Shown: positions 47,057 to 55,864 of the stretch, one piece after another
Position numbering within the stretch: the stretch's first letter is position 1
How the letters are laid out: each line of letters starts with the position of its first letter
Origin: Sphingomonadales bacterium
GTDB lineage: Bacteria > Pseudomonadota > Alphaproteobacteria > Sphingomonadales > Sphingomonadaceae
Reading direction: 5' to 3'
Assembly (NCBI GenBank): GCA_004173185.1
Contig: SEFZ01000006.1
Coordinates: forward strand, 124,001-188,000
DNA: 64,000 nucleotides
Notes under the pieces: model-generated
Told to the model about the DNA's origin: nothing
Database searches by the model: none
Seen by the model: only the letters and a program-made list of their open reading frames with translations
Translations under genes and position numbers: made by a program

Positions 47057-50044
47057 ATGAAGGCGTTCCGCCTGTTTTGCCTCGCGCTGCTGCTCGCCCC
47101 GCTTCCAGCTTTTGCCGGCTCAACCTCCGTCTATCGCACCGCGCCGAACGATCCCCGCGCCATCACGGTAAAGGGTGTGGGCGACGGCCGTGCCGATGAC
47201 AGCGCAGCGCTCCAGCAGGCGATCGAGGCTGCGGCGGTCGGCGGGAATGGCGGCGTCGTCTTCCTGCCTTCGGGCCGCTACCGGATCAGCCGGACGATCT
47301 TCGTGCGGACCGCGGTGCGCGTCTTTGGGGTCGGCGCGACCCGCCCGGTCATCGTACTGGGTGACGATACACCGGGCTATGGCGCGGGCGTCGCGGCGAT
47401 GGTGAGCTTCACCGGCGAGGACCAATATCGCGTCGGCAAAGTGCCGGTGCCGCCCCCCACCAGCGTTCCCGCCAATCCCAATATCTTCGATGCCACATCG
47501 AGCACCTTCTATTCGGCCATGTCGAACGTCGATTTCGAGATCGGCAAGGGCAATTCCGGCGCCATCGCGGTCCGTTTCCGCGTCGCGCAACATGGCTTTC
47601 TGCGCCACATGGATTTCCACATCGGTTCGGGGCTGGCGGGGGTCTACCAAGCCGGAAACGCGTTCGAGAACCTGCGCTTCTATGGCGGACGCTATGGCAT
47701 CCTGACCGAGAAGACCTCGCCCGCCTGGCAGTTCACGCTGCTCGATTCCGAATTTGACGGGCAACGCGACGCCGCGATCCGCGAGCATGAGGTCGACCTG
47801 ACTTTGGTCAACGTCGCGATCCGGAACACGCCCGTGGGGATCGAGATCGACCGCGGCTATTCGGATTCGCTGTGGGGCAAGGATGTCCGCTTCGAGAATG
47901 TCTCAAAGGCAGCGGTGCTGATTTCGAACGAAGGCAGCGTCTTCACGCAAGTCGGCTTCGACAATGCCGTGGCGAGCAACACCCCGGTGTTTGCCCGCTT
48001 CCGTGAGAGCGGCAAGACCATCGCCGGAAAAGGCGCGCGGTATCGCGTCAGCGACTTTTCCTATGGACTCAAGCTGGCCGGTCTCGGCACAACCGGGGAA
48101 TTCGCCACCGACATCACCATGGCTCCGCTTGGCAAAATGCCCGCGCGGCGCGCACCCGCCATTGCGGCGCTTCCGCGGGTCGCAGACTGGGTGAATATCC
48201 GCGATATGGGCGTGAAGGGCGATGACGAGACCGACGACACCGCCGCCTTCCAGCGCGCGATCGACAAGAACCGCGTGCTCTATCTGCCGATGGGCCGCTA
48301 CCGCGTGACCGACACGCTCAAATTGCGGCCAGACAGCGTGTTGATCTCGCTGCACCCGAGCCTCACCCATGTCTATTTGCCCGACGACAGCCCCGCTTAT
48401 GTCGGTGTCGGCAGCGCCAAGGCGATGATCGAAAGCGCCAAGGGAGGCAATGCGATCGTCTCCGGGCTTGGGCTCTGGACCGGCGGGGTCAATCCGCGCG
48501 CAATTGCCTTGCTGTGGAAAGCCGGCGCGGACTCGATGGTCAACGACGTCAAGATCCAGGGCGGCGGCGGCACCGTGCTGACCAAAGGCAGCCCGCTCCG
48601 TTATGGCGATCCCAAGGCGCGCTTCGATGGCCAGCATCCCAGCATCTGGGTCACCGATGGCGGCGGCGGCACCTTTGCGGCGATCTGGTCGCCCAACACC
48701 CTGTCCTCGGCCGGCTTCTATGTCTCGAATACCAAGACACCGGGGTTCGTCTACCAGCTCTCGGCCGAGCATCATTACCGTGTCGAGATCGTACTCGAAA
48801 ATGTCGAGAATTGGGAGTTTCTCGCCCCGCAAACCGAGCAGGAAGTGCGCGACGGGGTGAATGCGATCTCCACCGAATTCCGCAATTCGCGCAACATCCT
48901 GTTCGCCAATTATCACGGCTATCGCGTCACCCGTTCGGCCAAGCCGATGGACGCTGCGGTGAAGCTCTACAATTCAAGCGATATCCGTTTCCGCAACGTG
49001 CATGTGAACGCCGAAAGCGCCTTTGCCAGCTGCGATGACAAGGGCTGCGGCACCTATGTACGCGCCAGCAAATATCCGTTCGAAAACGCGATCAAGGACA
49101 TGACGAGCGGGCAGGAAGTGCGCGAGCGCGAGTTCGCCCGGCTCGATTTCGGCGCAAGCCCAGCGCCTGCCCCGCTGCCCGTCTCGGCCGGCGTCGAGAA
49201 ACTGGCCGATGGCTTTTATTCGATCGCCGGGGCCGCGGTGGATGCGAAGGGCAAGCTCTATTTCATCGATCGCCAGTTCCAGCGCATCCACAGCTGGTCG
49301 CCCGACGAGGGCCTGGGCATCGTCGGCGATGCGCCGCTCGATCCGGTCAATCTGGCGATCGACAGATCGGGCCGCCTGATGGTGCTGTCCTCGGCCGGGC
49401 ACAACGCGACAGTCTACAGCATCGACCCCGCCAAGCCCGGCGACGTGCAGGTGATCGCGCCTACCCCCGCCAAGCCGCGCAGCGATGCCGTCACCGCGTT
49501 CCCGGTAAATATGTGGGCCAATGGCGAGTTTGCCGACCGCATCGATCCCGCGACCTATGCCTTCCCGCCGCTCGCCGATTTCTTCCTGCGCGCGATGGAG
49601 ACGCCCAAGTCACAGGAATATGTCTCCCCCGATGGGTCGCTGGTGCTGCCGGCATATCGCGTGTGGAATCAGGGGCCGGATGACTATCAGGGCTGGCGCT
49701 GGTCGGATACGCTCGACACCTATGGCTTCGTCACCGCCGCCCTCGGCAAGCCGGTGTTCCTGACCAACGCGTCGGAAAACCGCACCTATAGCGGGCTGGT
49801 GGGTGCGAACGGCACGCTCACTGAGCTCAAGATCGTCGCCGATCGCGGAGGCGAGAGTGTCGCGCGCGATGCCGCCGGCAACCTCTACGTCGCGAACGGC
49901 CAGGTCTTCGTCTACGATTCGGCAGGCAAGCTCCTCCGCCGCATCGACGTGCCCGAGCGCCCGTTGCAACTGGTGATCGGCGGACCCGACGGGCGTACGC
50001 TCTTCATCCTCGCGCATCACACGCTGTACGCGACGCAGATTTAG
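47057..50044 (+). CDS. Secreted pectate-lyase-like beta-helix protein with C-terminal beta-propeller
   Basis: A 995-aa exported protein (signal peptide MKAFRLFCLALLLAPLPAFA), collinear with the 1016-aa protein at 41944-44994. The first unit reads VGDGRADDSAALQQAIE...GRYRISRTIFVRTAVRVFG, the second DMGVKGDDETDDTAAFQRAIDKNRVLYLPMGRYRVTDTLKL, and the terminal propeller LYVANGQVFVYDSAGKLLRRIDVPERPLQLVIGG. By eye more than half of the aligned residues match in these blocks. The protein lacks the first one's proline/glycine insert after FTG. It follows the LuxR-type gene and ends 10 bp before the convergent exonuclease gene. Role: probably binding or cleavage of an acidic polysaccharide; not proven by catalytic motifs. 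Confidence 0.88.
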   Translation: MKAFRLFCLALLLAPLPAFAGSTSVYRTAPNDPRAITVKGVGDGRADDSAALQQAIEAAAVGGNGGVVFLPSGRYRISRTIFVRTAVRVFGVGATRPVIVLGDDTPGYGAGVAAMVSFTGEDQYRVGKVPVPPPTSVPANPNIFDATSSTFYSAMSNVDFEIGKGNSGAIAVRFRVAQHGFLRHMDFHIGSGLAGVYQAGNAFENLRFYGGRYGILTEKTSPAWQFTLLDSEFDGQRDAAIREHEVDLTLVNVAIRNTPVGIEIDRGYSDSLWGKDVRFENVSKAAVLISNEGSVFTQVGFDNAVASNTPVFARFRESGKTIAGKGARYRVSDFSYGLKLAGLGTTGEFATDITMAPLGKMPARRAPAIAALPRVADWVNIRDMGVKGDDETDDTAAFQRAIDKNRVLYLPMGRYRVTDTLKLRPDSVLISLHPSLTHVYLPDDSPAYVGVGSAKAMIESAKGGNAIVSGLGLWTGGVNPRAIALLWKAGADSMVNDVKIQGGGGTVLTKGSPLRYGDPKARFDGQHPSIWVTDGGGGTFAAIWSPNTLSSAGFYVSNTKTPGFVYQLSAEHHYRVEIVLENVENWEFLAPQTEQEVRDGVNAISTEFRNSRNILFANYHGYRVTRSAKPMDAAVKLYNSSDIRFRNVHVNAESAFASCDDKGCGTYVRASKYPFENAIKDMTSGQEVREREFARLDFGASPAPAPLPVSAGVEKLADGFYSIAGAAVDAKGKLYFIDRQFQRIHSWSPDEGLGIVGDAPLDPVNLAIDRSGRLMVLSSAGHNATVYSIDPAKPGDVQVIAPTPAKPRSDAVTAFPVNMWANGEFADRIDPATYAFPPLADFFLRAMETPKSQEYVSPDGSLVLPAYRVWNQGPDDYQGWRWSDTLDTYGFVTAALGKPVFLTNASENRTYSGLVGANGTLTELKIVADRGGESVARDAAGNLYVANGQVFVYDSAGKLLRRIDVPERPLQLVIGGPDGRTLFILAHHTLYATQI

Positions 50045-50054
50045 CGGAGAGGCA

Positions 50055-50825
50055 TCAATCCAGTTCGATCCACACCGGCGCATGGTCGCTGGTCTTCTCC
50101 CAGCCGCGCACGAAGCTGTCGACCTGCGCGGCTTTGAGACGCGCAGCGGCAGGTGGGTTGAGCAGCAAATGATCGATCCGCAGCCCGGCACCGCGCGCAT
50201 AGGCGTTCCGGAAATAGTCCCAGAAGGTGTAGATCGTCTCGCCCGGATGCAGGTGCCGCAGCGCGTCGAGCCAACCTTGCTCCACTAACCGGAAAAAGGC
50301 CGCGCGGACTTCCGGTGCGAACAACGCATCATCGATCCAGCGCTCTGGCTTGTAGACGTCGAGCTCGGTCGGCATCACATTATAATCGCCGGCCAGCACG
50401 ACCGGCGCATCCGTTCCGATCAATCCCCCGGCATGGACACTCAGCCGCTCCATCCAGCGTAGTTTATAGTCAAACTTCGGTCCGGGCCGGGGATTGCCAT
50501 TGGGCAGATACAGCCCACCGATCAACACGCCGTTCACGGCCGCTTCGATATAGCGGCTATGATTGTCGTCGGGATCGCCCGGCAAACCGCGCCGCGTCTC
50601 GACGGGATCGCTACCGCGCGCGAGGATCGCCACGCCGTTCCAGCTCTTCTGCCCGTGCCATATCGCGCCATATCCAGCTTCGCGTATCGCGGCCTCGGGA
50701 AACTTCTCGTCCGGCGCCTTTAGTTCCTGCAGGCACACCGCATCGGGCTGTGTCTCCGCGAGCCAACGCAGCAGCACCGTCAGCCGCCCGTTGATCCCGT
50801 TCACATTATAGGTGGCAATCCGCAT
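50055..50825 (-). CDS. xth: Exodeoxyribonuclease III
   Basis: A 256-aa metal-dependent AP endonuclease/3'-exonuclease of base-excision repair. It has MRIATYNVNGINGRL with the Asn ligand, PDAVCLQELKAPDEKFP (metal-binding Glu), GVAILARG, VVLAGDYNVMPTELDV with Asp/Asn, and the C-terminal RIDHLLLNPPA plus EKTSDHAPVWIELD with catalytic His. The length matches bacterial exonuclease III. The internal ATG at 50825 gives the usual MRIATYN start; a GTG five codons upstream is an alternative. Single gene on the minus strand. Confidence 0.96.
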   Translation of the reverse strand: MRIATYNVNGINGRLTVLLRWLAETQPDAVCLQELKAPDEKFPEAAIREAGYGAIWHGQKSWNGVAILARGSDPVETRRGLPGDPDDNHSRYIEAAVNGVLIGGLYLPNGNPRPGPKFDYKLRWMERLSVHAGGLIGTDAPVVLAGDYNVMPTELDVYKPERWIDDALFAPEVRAAFFRLVEQGWLDALRHLHPGETIYTFWDYFRNAYARGAGLRIDHLLLNPPAAARLKAAQVDSFVRGWEKTSDHAPVWIELD

Positions 50826-50931
50826 GCTCGCTTGATGCACAGAGGTTGAATTAAGTTCCGCCGAATTTGGTTAGGCAATTCTCAATCCTCACCCGCTAAT
50901 CCTCTCGATACGTAAGTAGACAGGGTTTCAT

Positions 50932-52491
50932 GTGAGCGCATTCGGACGACGCAGTGGAATGGGGGGCGGAACGGGCGGACGCCCGGCCTTCGGCGTCGCG
51001 CGCCCTATGCAGGGTGGCAGTTCCGCACCGCGCCCGGCAGAGCCTTTGGCACCCGGCGGCGAGCAATTTCCGCCGATCAACGTGCCGCTTCCCGGTGGTG
51101 GCAGCGTTCCCGAACCGATGGCCGAGCGCGATCCAGCCGGTGGCAGCCTCGCCAATGCCGATGCGCTTCAGCGACTCGCCGATCGACAGGCTTTGTCCGG
51201 CGATGCCGGTAACAGCCGCGTCGAAGGGTTTGAGGCATCGATCCACCGCATCAAGGAACAGGTGCTCCCGCGCCTTCTCGAGCGCGTCGATCCCGAAGCC
51301 GCGGCCACGCTCAGCAAGGACGAGCTAGCCGAGGAATTCCGCCCGATCATCGGCGAAGTGCTCGCCGAGTTGAAGCTCACGCTCAATCGCCGCGAGCAGT
51401 TCGCGCTCGAAAAGGTGCTGGTCGATGAGCTTCTCGGTCTTGGGCCGTTGGAAGAATTGCTCAGCGATCCGGCAATCTCGGACATCATGGTCAACGGCCC
51501 CGAACAGACCTTCATCGAACGCAAGGGCAAGCTCGAGCTCGCCAACATCCAGTTTCGCGACGAAGAACATCTCTTTCAGATCGCGCAGCGCATCTGCAAC
51601 TCGGTCGGCCGCCGCGTCGATCAGACCACGCCGCTTGCCGACGCCCGCCTGAAAGACGGCAGCCGCGTCAACGTCATCGTGCCGCCGCTGAGCCTGAAGG
51701 GCACGGCGATCTCGATTCGTAAATTCTCGGCCAAGCCGATCACGCTCGACATGATGGCCGCAGGCGGATCGATGTCGACGAAAATGGCGACGATGCTCAA
51801 GATCGCCGGCGCCAGCCGCTTCAACATCGTTATCTCGGGCGGTACCGGTTCCGGCAAAACCACGATGCTCAACGCTTTGTCGAAGATGATCGACCCCGGC
51901 GAGCGCGTGCTGACGATCGAGGACGCCGCCGAGCTTCGCTTGCAGCAGCCGCATTGGCTGCCGCTCGAAACGCGCCCGCCCAACCTTGAGGGTCAGGGCG
52001 AAATCACGATTCGCGATCTGGTGAAAAACTCGCTGCGTATGCGCCCGGATCGTATCATCCTGGGCGAAATTCGTGGCTCCGAATGTTTCGATCTGCTCTC
52101 GGCAATGAACACCGGCCATGATGGCTCGATGTGCACGCTCCACTCCAACAGCCCTCGCGAATGCCTGGCGCGTATGGAGAACATGGTGATGATGGGCGAC
52201 ATCAAGATGCCCAAGGAAGCGATCAGCCGCCAGATCGCAGATTCGGTCGATCTGATCATCCAGGTGAAGCGTCTGCGCGACGGTTCGCGCCGCATCACCA
52301 ACATCACCGAAGTGATCGGCATGGAAGGCCCCGTCATCGTGACGCAGGAGTTGTTCAAGTTCGAATATCTCGACGAGAGCGCGGACGGCAAGATCATCGG
52401 CGAATACCGCTCGATGGGTCTGCGCCCCTATACGCTTGATAAGGCCAAACAATATGGCTTCGATCACGCGATGCTCGAGGCCTGCCTCTAA
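50932..52491 (+). CDS. cpaF: CpaF/TadA-type pilus or secretion ATPase
   Basis: A 519-aa hexameric ATPase of the type II/IV secretion superfamily, powering Flp/Tad pilus assembly at the inner membrane. A proline/glycine-rich N-terminal 80 residues precede the conserved LGPLEELLSDPAISDIMVNGP. Walker A GGTGSGKTT is at 303-311, with an Asp box TIEDAAELRLQQPHW, Walker B RPDRIILGEIRGSE, and His box STLHSNSPREC-like (CTLHSNSPRE). The start is a GTG at 50932. No other Tad/Cpa genes adjoin it in the window, so it is separated from the usual cpaBCEF cluster. Sphingomonads with this arrangement may use it alone at a distance; that is inference. Confidence 0.94.
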   Translation: MSAFGRRSGMGGGTGGRPAFGVARPMQGGSSAPRPAEPLAPGGEQFPPINVPLPGGGSVPEPMAERDPAGGSLANADALQRLADRQALSGDAGNSRVEGFEASIHRIKEQVLPRLLERVDPEAAATLSKDELAEEFRPIIGEVLAELKLTLNRREQFALEKVLVDELLGLGPLEELLSDPAISDIMVNGPEQTFIERKGKLELANIQFRDEEHLFQIAQRICNSVGRRVDQTTPLADARLKDGSRVNVIVPPLSLKGTAISIRKFSAKPITLDMMAAGGSMSTKMATMLKIAGASRFNIVISGGTGSGKTTMLNALSKMIDPGERVLTIEDAAELRLQQPHWLPLETRPPNLEGQGEITIRDLVKNSLRMRPDRIILGEIRGSECFDLLSAMNTGHDGSMCTLHSNSPRECLARMENMVMMGDIKMPKEAISRQIADSVDLIIQVKRLRDGSRRITNITEVIGMEGPVIVTQELFKFEYLDESADGKIIGEYRSMGLRPYTLDKAKQYGFDHAMLEACL

Positions 52492-52517
52492 GACCGAAAC
52501 CGCGCTAGGCTGGCCCG

Positions 52518-53642
52518 ATGCTCGCTTTCCTCGCTCTCGCCATCCAGGAACCCGTGCTCGCGCCAGACAGCGAAGCCCGCTGGGTGCCGTTCGAGCTGAC
52601 TGCATCGAACCAGATCCGCTTCACGATGCAGGCCGGCGGGCGCGAGGCCATGGCCGTGCTCGATACCGGCATCAGCACCACCGTCGTCTCGCGCAGCTTT
52701 GCAGATGGGTTGCGCCTCAAACATATTCAAAGTGGGCGCGCCGCGGCGATTGGCGGCGCTATTCCGGTGGATCTGGCGGAAGCACCGCGCTTGGCCTTGG
52801 GCGGACTGAGTCGGGTTGGCGGGCGAGTTATCGTTACGGAAATGCCGGCGCTCGCGGGCCTCGCGGCGGATATCTATGTCGGCTCCGATCTGCTCGGCTG
52901 CTGCGCGCTCGATATCGATTATGCCGCGCGCCGCTTCCGTATCCTGCAAAGCGGCCGCATGCCCTTTACTGGTGACACCGCGCCGCTCGCCCGCACCCGT
53001 ATCGGGGTGTTCGTCACCGAATTCACGCTGGGTGGCCGCCGGCTGCGCCCGATCCTTGTCGATACTGGCGACGGATCTTCGCTGACTCTTACCAGCCAGA
53101 GCTGGGCGATATCGCGCCCGCCGGGCATTCGGATCACGACCACGCTCGGCTTTGGTGCGGGCGGTCCGCTGGTCAGCGACGCCGCGGTCCTGCCGGGCAT
53201 CACGCTTGGCGGCAAAGCCACTGGCGAAGCCGAAGTCCGCATCGAAGCCGCGGGTGGCTTTTCGCAAGCCGCGGGCACTGCGGGCCGGATCGGCACCGGG
53301 ATGTTGCTGCGGTATCGCGTGCTGCTCGACCCCCGCGCCGGTCGGATGATCCTGTCGCCCGATCCTGCGGCAGTCACCCATGTGGTGCGCTCGACCAGCG
53401 GCATGCTGCTCAATTACACGCTCGGCACGCTTGAAGTGCTCCACGTCATGCGCGGTTCCCCCGCCGAACAGGCCGGATTCAAGCCCGGCGAGCGCATCTG
53501 CACTGCAGACGGCATGCCGGTACGCACCGATGTCGAGGATGATGGCCGCATCGAATGGACGGTCGGCGCGCCGGGACGCGTTGTCCGCCTCGCGGATTGC
53601 GAGGGTCGCGAGCGCTCGATCACGCTCCGATTATTCTACTAG
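52518..53642 (+). CDS. Retropepsin-like aspartic protease with C-terminal PDZ-like domain
   Basis: A 374-aa protein with two pepsin-like lobes in tandem. Lobe 1 has the catalytic AVLDTGIST at Asp49, lobe 2 LVDTGDGSSL at Asp182. A PDZ-like segment (GTLEVLHVMRGSPAEQAGFKPGERICTADGMPV) lies at about 310-345. The N-terminus is short and hydrophobic (MLAFLALAIQ), a weak signal or anchor, so periplasmic location is likely. Both DTG motifs being intact means it could work as a monomer, as in eukaryotic pepsins, instead of a retropepsin dimer. It follows cpaF by 26 bp and may share its transcript. Prepilin processing has no support here beyond position. Confidence 0.82.
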   Translation: MLAFLALAIQEPVLAPDSEARWVPFELTASNQIRFTMQAGGREAMAVLDTGISTTVVSRSFADGLRLKHIQSGRAAAIGGAIPVDLAEAPRLALGGLSRVGGRVIVTEMPALAGLAADIYVGSDLLGCCALDIDYAARRFRILQSGRMPFTGDTAPLARTRIGVFVTEFTLGGRRLRPILVDTGDGSSLTLTSQSWAISRPPGIRITTTLGFGAGGPLVSDAAVLPGITLGGKATGEAEVRIEAAGGFSQAAGTAGRIGTGMLLRYRVLLDPRAGRMILSPDPAAVTHVVRSTSGMLLNYTLGTLEVLHVMRGSPAEQAGFKPGERICTADGMPVRTDVEDDGRIEWTVGAPGRVVRLADCEGRERSITLRLFY

Positions 53643-53648
53643 GGTCTC

Positions 53649-53837
53649 TTATCGGACATGTAGCGCGACGCTGGTGAGGATCAGTGCGGAGAGCAACGCC
53701 AGCACCTGGATCAACGGCCACGAAATCAGCCCGATCCGGTCCAGATCCACGCGCCGTTTTCGGCGGCGCTCGCCGAACATGGCGACCACTGCCACCAGCA
53801 ACGCGACTCCCACGCTCGTCCACAATTCCTGTTGCAT
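53649..53837 (-). CDS. Small two-helix membrane protein, unknown
   Basis: A 62-aa hypothetical protein with two hydrophobic segments (LWTSVGVALLVAVVAMF and WPLIQVLALLSALILTSVALHV) separated by a very basic loop (GERRRKRRVDLDR). By the positive-inside rule the loop is cytoplasmic. The ATG at 53837 has an ACAGG-type site; a frame seven codons longer exists. No family is recognised. Its composition and correct membrane topology argue for a real gene, although it lies antisense to the start of a longer plus-strand frame. Confidence 0.6.
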   Translation of the reverse strand: MQQELWTSVGVALLVAVVAMFGERRRKRRVDLDRIGLISWPLIQVLALLSALILTSVALHVR

Positions 53838-53890
53838 CGAGCGCCTGTTTCCCCGCATCTGCCCGAAGCATATCTAGGGAGAGAAGACCG

Positions 53891-54721
53891 ATGCGCCAGA
53901 CCTACCCTCTATTTGCCGCCGGAATCGCGATACTCACCGTCGCCGGCGCTGCGATCGCAAACGCTCCCGTCACTGCCCCGCAGGATAAGGCCATCGAGGC
54001 AGCGGTTGGCCATCCGGGCCGCGTCGCCGCCAATCGCACGCGTGACCAATATCGTCACCCGGTCGAGACCCTGCGCTTCTTCGGTGCCAAGCCTACCCAA
54101 ACCATCGTCGAGATCTGGCCCGGCGGCGGCTGGTACACCCAAATCCTCGCGCCGCTGACCCAAGGCAAGGGTGCCTATTATGTCGTGGGGCCGAACCCTG
54201 ACAGTCTGCGGACGGTCCGCGCGTTCGGGGTCGCGGACAAGGACACTTTCGGCCACCTCAAAGAGGCTATCTTCCCAGCCTTCGCTCCCACCGATACCCG
54301 CGTGCCCGATGGCAGTGTCGATCTCGTCCTGACGTTCCGCAACGTGCATAACTGGCGGATGGGCTCGCAGCGGCCCGACAAGCAGGATTACTCGCCCGAA
54401 GCCTTCAAGCAGATGTTCGCGATGCTCAAGAAGCGAGGCACGCTCGGCATCGTCGATCACCGCCTGCCCGAAAGTGCCAGCGCCGAACGCGAGCGGAGCA
54501 GCGGCTATATCAAGGTCTCTACGATCAAGAAGCTCGCCGCCGATGCGGGTTTCAAGTTCGTCGCGTCTTCCGAGGTCAATGCCAACCCCAAGGACCCGGC
54601 CGACTGGCCCAACGGCGTCTGGACGCTTCCGCCTACCCTCAGCCAGAAGGAAGTCGGTCGCGACAAGTATATCGCAATCGGCGAAAGCGACCGGATGACG
54701 CTTAAATTCATCAAGCCCTGA
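53891..54721 (+). CDS. Exported class I methyltransferase-like protein
   Basis: A 276-aa protein with an N-terminal signal peptide (MRQTYPLFAAGIAILTVAGAAIANA) followed by a SAM-methyltransferase-like core: TIVEIWPGGGWYTQILAPL (motif I, normally ExGxGxG), DGSVDLVLTFRNVHNW (motif IV region) and LKKRGTLGIVDHRLPESA. The family is often annotated as predicted methyltransferase, but export makes SAM-dependent catalysis doubtful. GGAGAGAAG precedes ATG 53891; a much longer frame starting at 53684 crosses the divergent small gene. The function is unknown. Confidence 0.87.
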   Translation: MRQTYPLFAAGIAILTVAGAAIANAPVTAPQDKAIEAAVGHPGRVAANRTRDQYRHPVETLRFFGAKPTQTIVEIWPGGGWYTQILAPLTQGKGAYYVVGPNPDSLRTVRAFGVADKDTFGHLKEAIFPAFAPTDTRVPDGSVDLVLTFRNVHNWRMGSQRPDKQDYSPEAFKQMFAMLKKRGTLGIVDHRLPESASAERERSSGYIKVSTIKKLAADAGFKFVASSEVNANPKDPADWPNGVWTLPPTLSQKEVGRDKYIAIGESDRMTLKFIKP

Positions 54722-54741
54722 GGTAAATTCATCAACGGCTC

Positions 54742-54776
54742 ACGGTTAACCGCGCTCTCCACTGCGAATTAACCGT
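54742..54776 (+). terminator. Possible terminator after methyltransferase-like gene
   Basis: An 8-bp inverted repeat (54742-54749 ACGGTTAA, 54769-54776 TTAACCGT) with a 19-nt loop runs into TTTTC. The stem is AT-rich, so its strength is moderate. Confidence 0.4.
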
Positions 54777-54796
54777 TTTCAGCTTAGCCTGCATGC

Positions 54797-55861
54797 ATGC
54801 CGCGCCGTATCCGATCTCTGCTGTCCATCCTCCGCGAGGAAGTGGATAATTATGCCGCCACCAGCGAAGAGATTGCGACGCGCACAAACCTGCTTGCGCT
54901 GAACGCTGCGATCGAAGCCGCGCGCTCGGGCGAGGCCGGGCGCGGCTTTTCGGTCGTCGCGCAGGAAGTGAAGGCGCTGGCGCAGCAGGCGCGCGGCGCA
55001 TCCCATGAATTCCGCTCCGAAGTCGGCGAACGGCTCACGCTGGGCGCAGGCATTGCCGATGAGATGGTCGCCGAGATCGAAGGCAGTCGCCTGGTCGAAC
55101 TGGCGCAAGCGCTGATCCAGAATGTCACCCGCCAGCTTTACGGGCGCAGCCTCGATCTGCGGATGATCGCAACCGACGCCGAACTGGTCGCCGCCACGCT
55201 TGATCCTTCGCCCGAAAATCTCGCCGCGGCACAGGCCCGGCTGGAACTGCTCACCGCAACTTCACCGTATTACGTCAACGCGTTCATCGTAGATGCCGAA
55301 GGGCGCGTAACAGTCTGCTCAAATCCGCTGGCCCGCGTGCGCCAGACCAACCTCTCCGATGCGGTCCAGTTCCGCAAAGCCATGGCAAGCTGGCGACCGG
55401 CCGACTGGTTCACCGATGCGGTGTGGCAAAATCCATGGTCGGATAACCGCGCCGTGCTGATCTTCGTCACGGGCATCCGCGCACGCGGAGCTGAGGGCGT
55501 GCCCGCCGGCGCTTTCTATCTGGAGTTTGACTGGGAGAGCCACATCCAGGCGATGATCGCCGATCGCTCGCTATTCGGTGAGTTGGATTGGGCGCGCACC
55601 CGGATCAGCATCGTCGATCAGTCGGATCGCGTCGTCGCCGATTCATCGGGCTCGCGTTATGGCGAGATCGTGCCCCTGCCCGCCAATGCAGTGCGCGGCG
55701 CGGAAGTACGCGGCGAATCGACTGTCGCCTTCGCCACCGCACAGGATTATCTGGGGTTTGACGGCCTCGGCCTGCGCTGCGTCATCGAACAGAAGATGCT
55801 GAGCGCCGACGAGATCGACGCGGCATTGGGTGGGCTAAGGGCGCGCGCCGCGCGCCGTTAG
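54797..55861 (+). CDS. Soluble chemoreceptor-like protein with N-terminal signalling tip and C-terminal sensor
   Basis: A 354-aa protein with no membrane helix or signal peptide. Residues 20-70 are the highly conserved hairpin tip of methyl-accepting chemotaxis proteins ([35 protein letters not shown]), which contacts CheA/CheW. The flanking coiled coil is very short. From about 120 onward it resembles an extracytoplasmic-type Cache/PAS sensor ([59 protein letters not shown]). Classical receptors have sensor first and tip last, so the order is reversed and the tip cut down. It may sense a cytosolic signal and dock to a chemosensory array or diguanylate pathway; unproven. Confidence 0.85.
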   Translation: MPRRIRSLLSILREEVDNYAATSEEIATRTNLLALNAAIEAARSGEAGRGFSVVAQEVKALAQQARGASHEFRSEVGERLTLGAGIADEMVAEIEGSRLVELAQALIQNVTRQLYGRSLDLRMIATDAELVAATLDPSPENLAAAQARLELLTATSPYYVNAFIVDAEGRVTVCSNPLARVRQTNLSDAVQFRKAMASWRPADWFTDAVWQNPWSDNRAVLIFVTGIRARGAEGVPAGAFYLEFDWESHIQAMIADRSLFGELDWARTRISIVDQSDRVVADSSGSRYGEIVPLPANAVRGAEVRGESTVAFATAQDYLGFDGLGLRCVIEQKMLSADEIDAALGGLRARAARR

Positions 55862-55864
55862 CGC

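Noticed and set aside
53684..53890. N-terminal extension of the methyltransferase-like protein to 345 aa
   Set aside because: The extension would precede a perfect signal peptide and crosses the divergent small membrane-protein gene; GGAGAGAAG marks the ATG at 53891.
54742..54776. CtrA-type TTAA-N7-TTAA site
   Set aside because: The two TTAA half-sites are 19 bases apart, not 7; the repeat is better read as a weak terminator.
54791..54800. GCATGCATGC just before the chemoreceptor-like gene as another island operator
   Set aside because: It lacks the TT/AA flanks of the motif and lies outside the catabolic island; the core hexamer is expected by chance.
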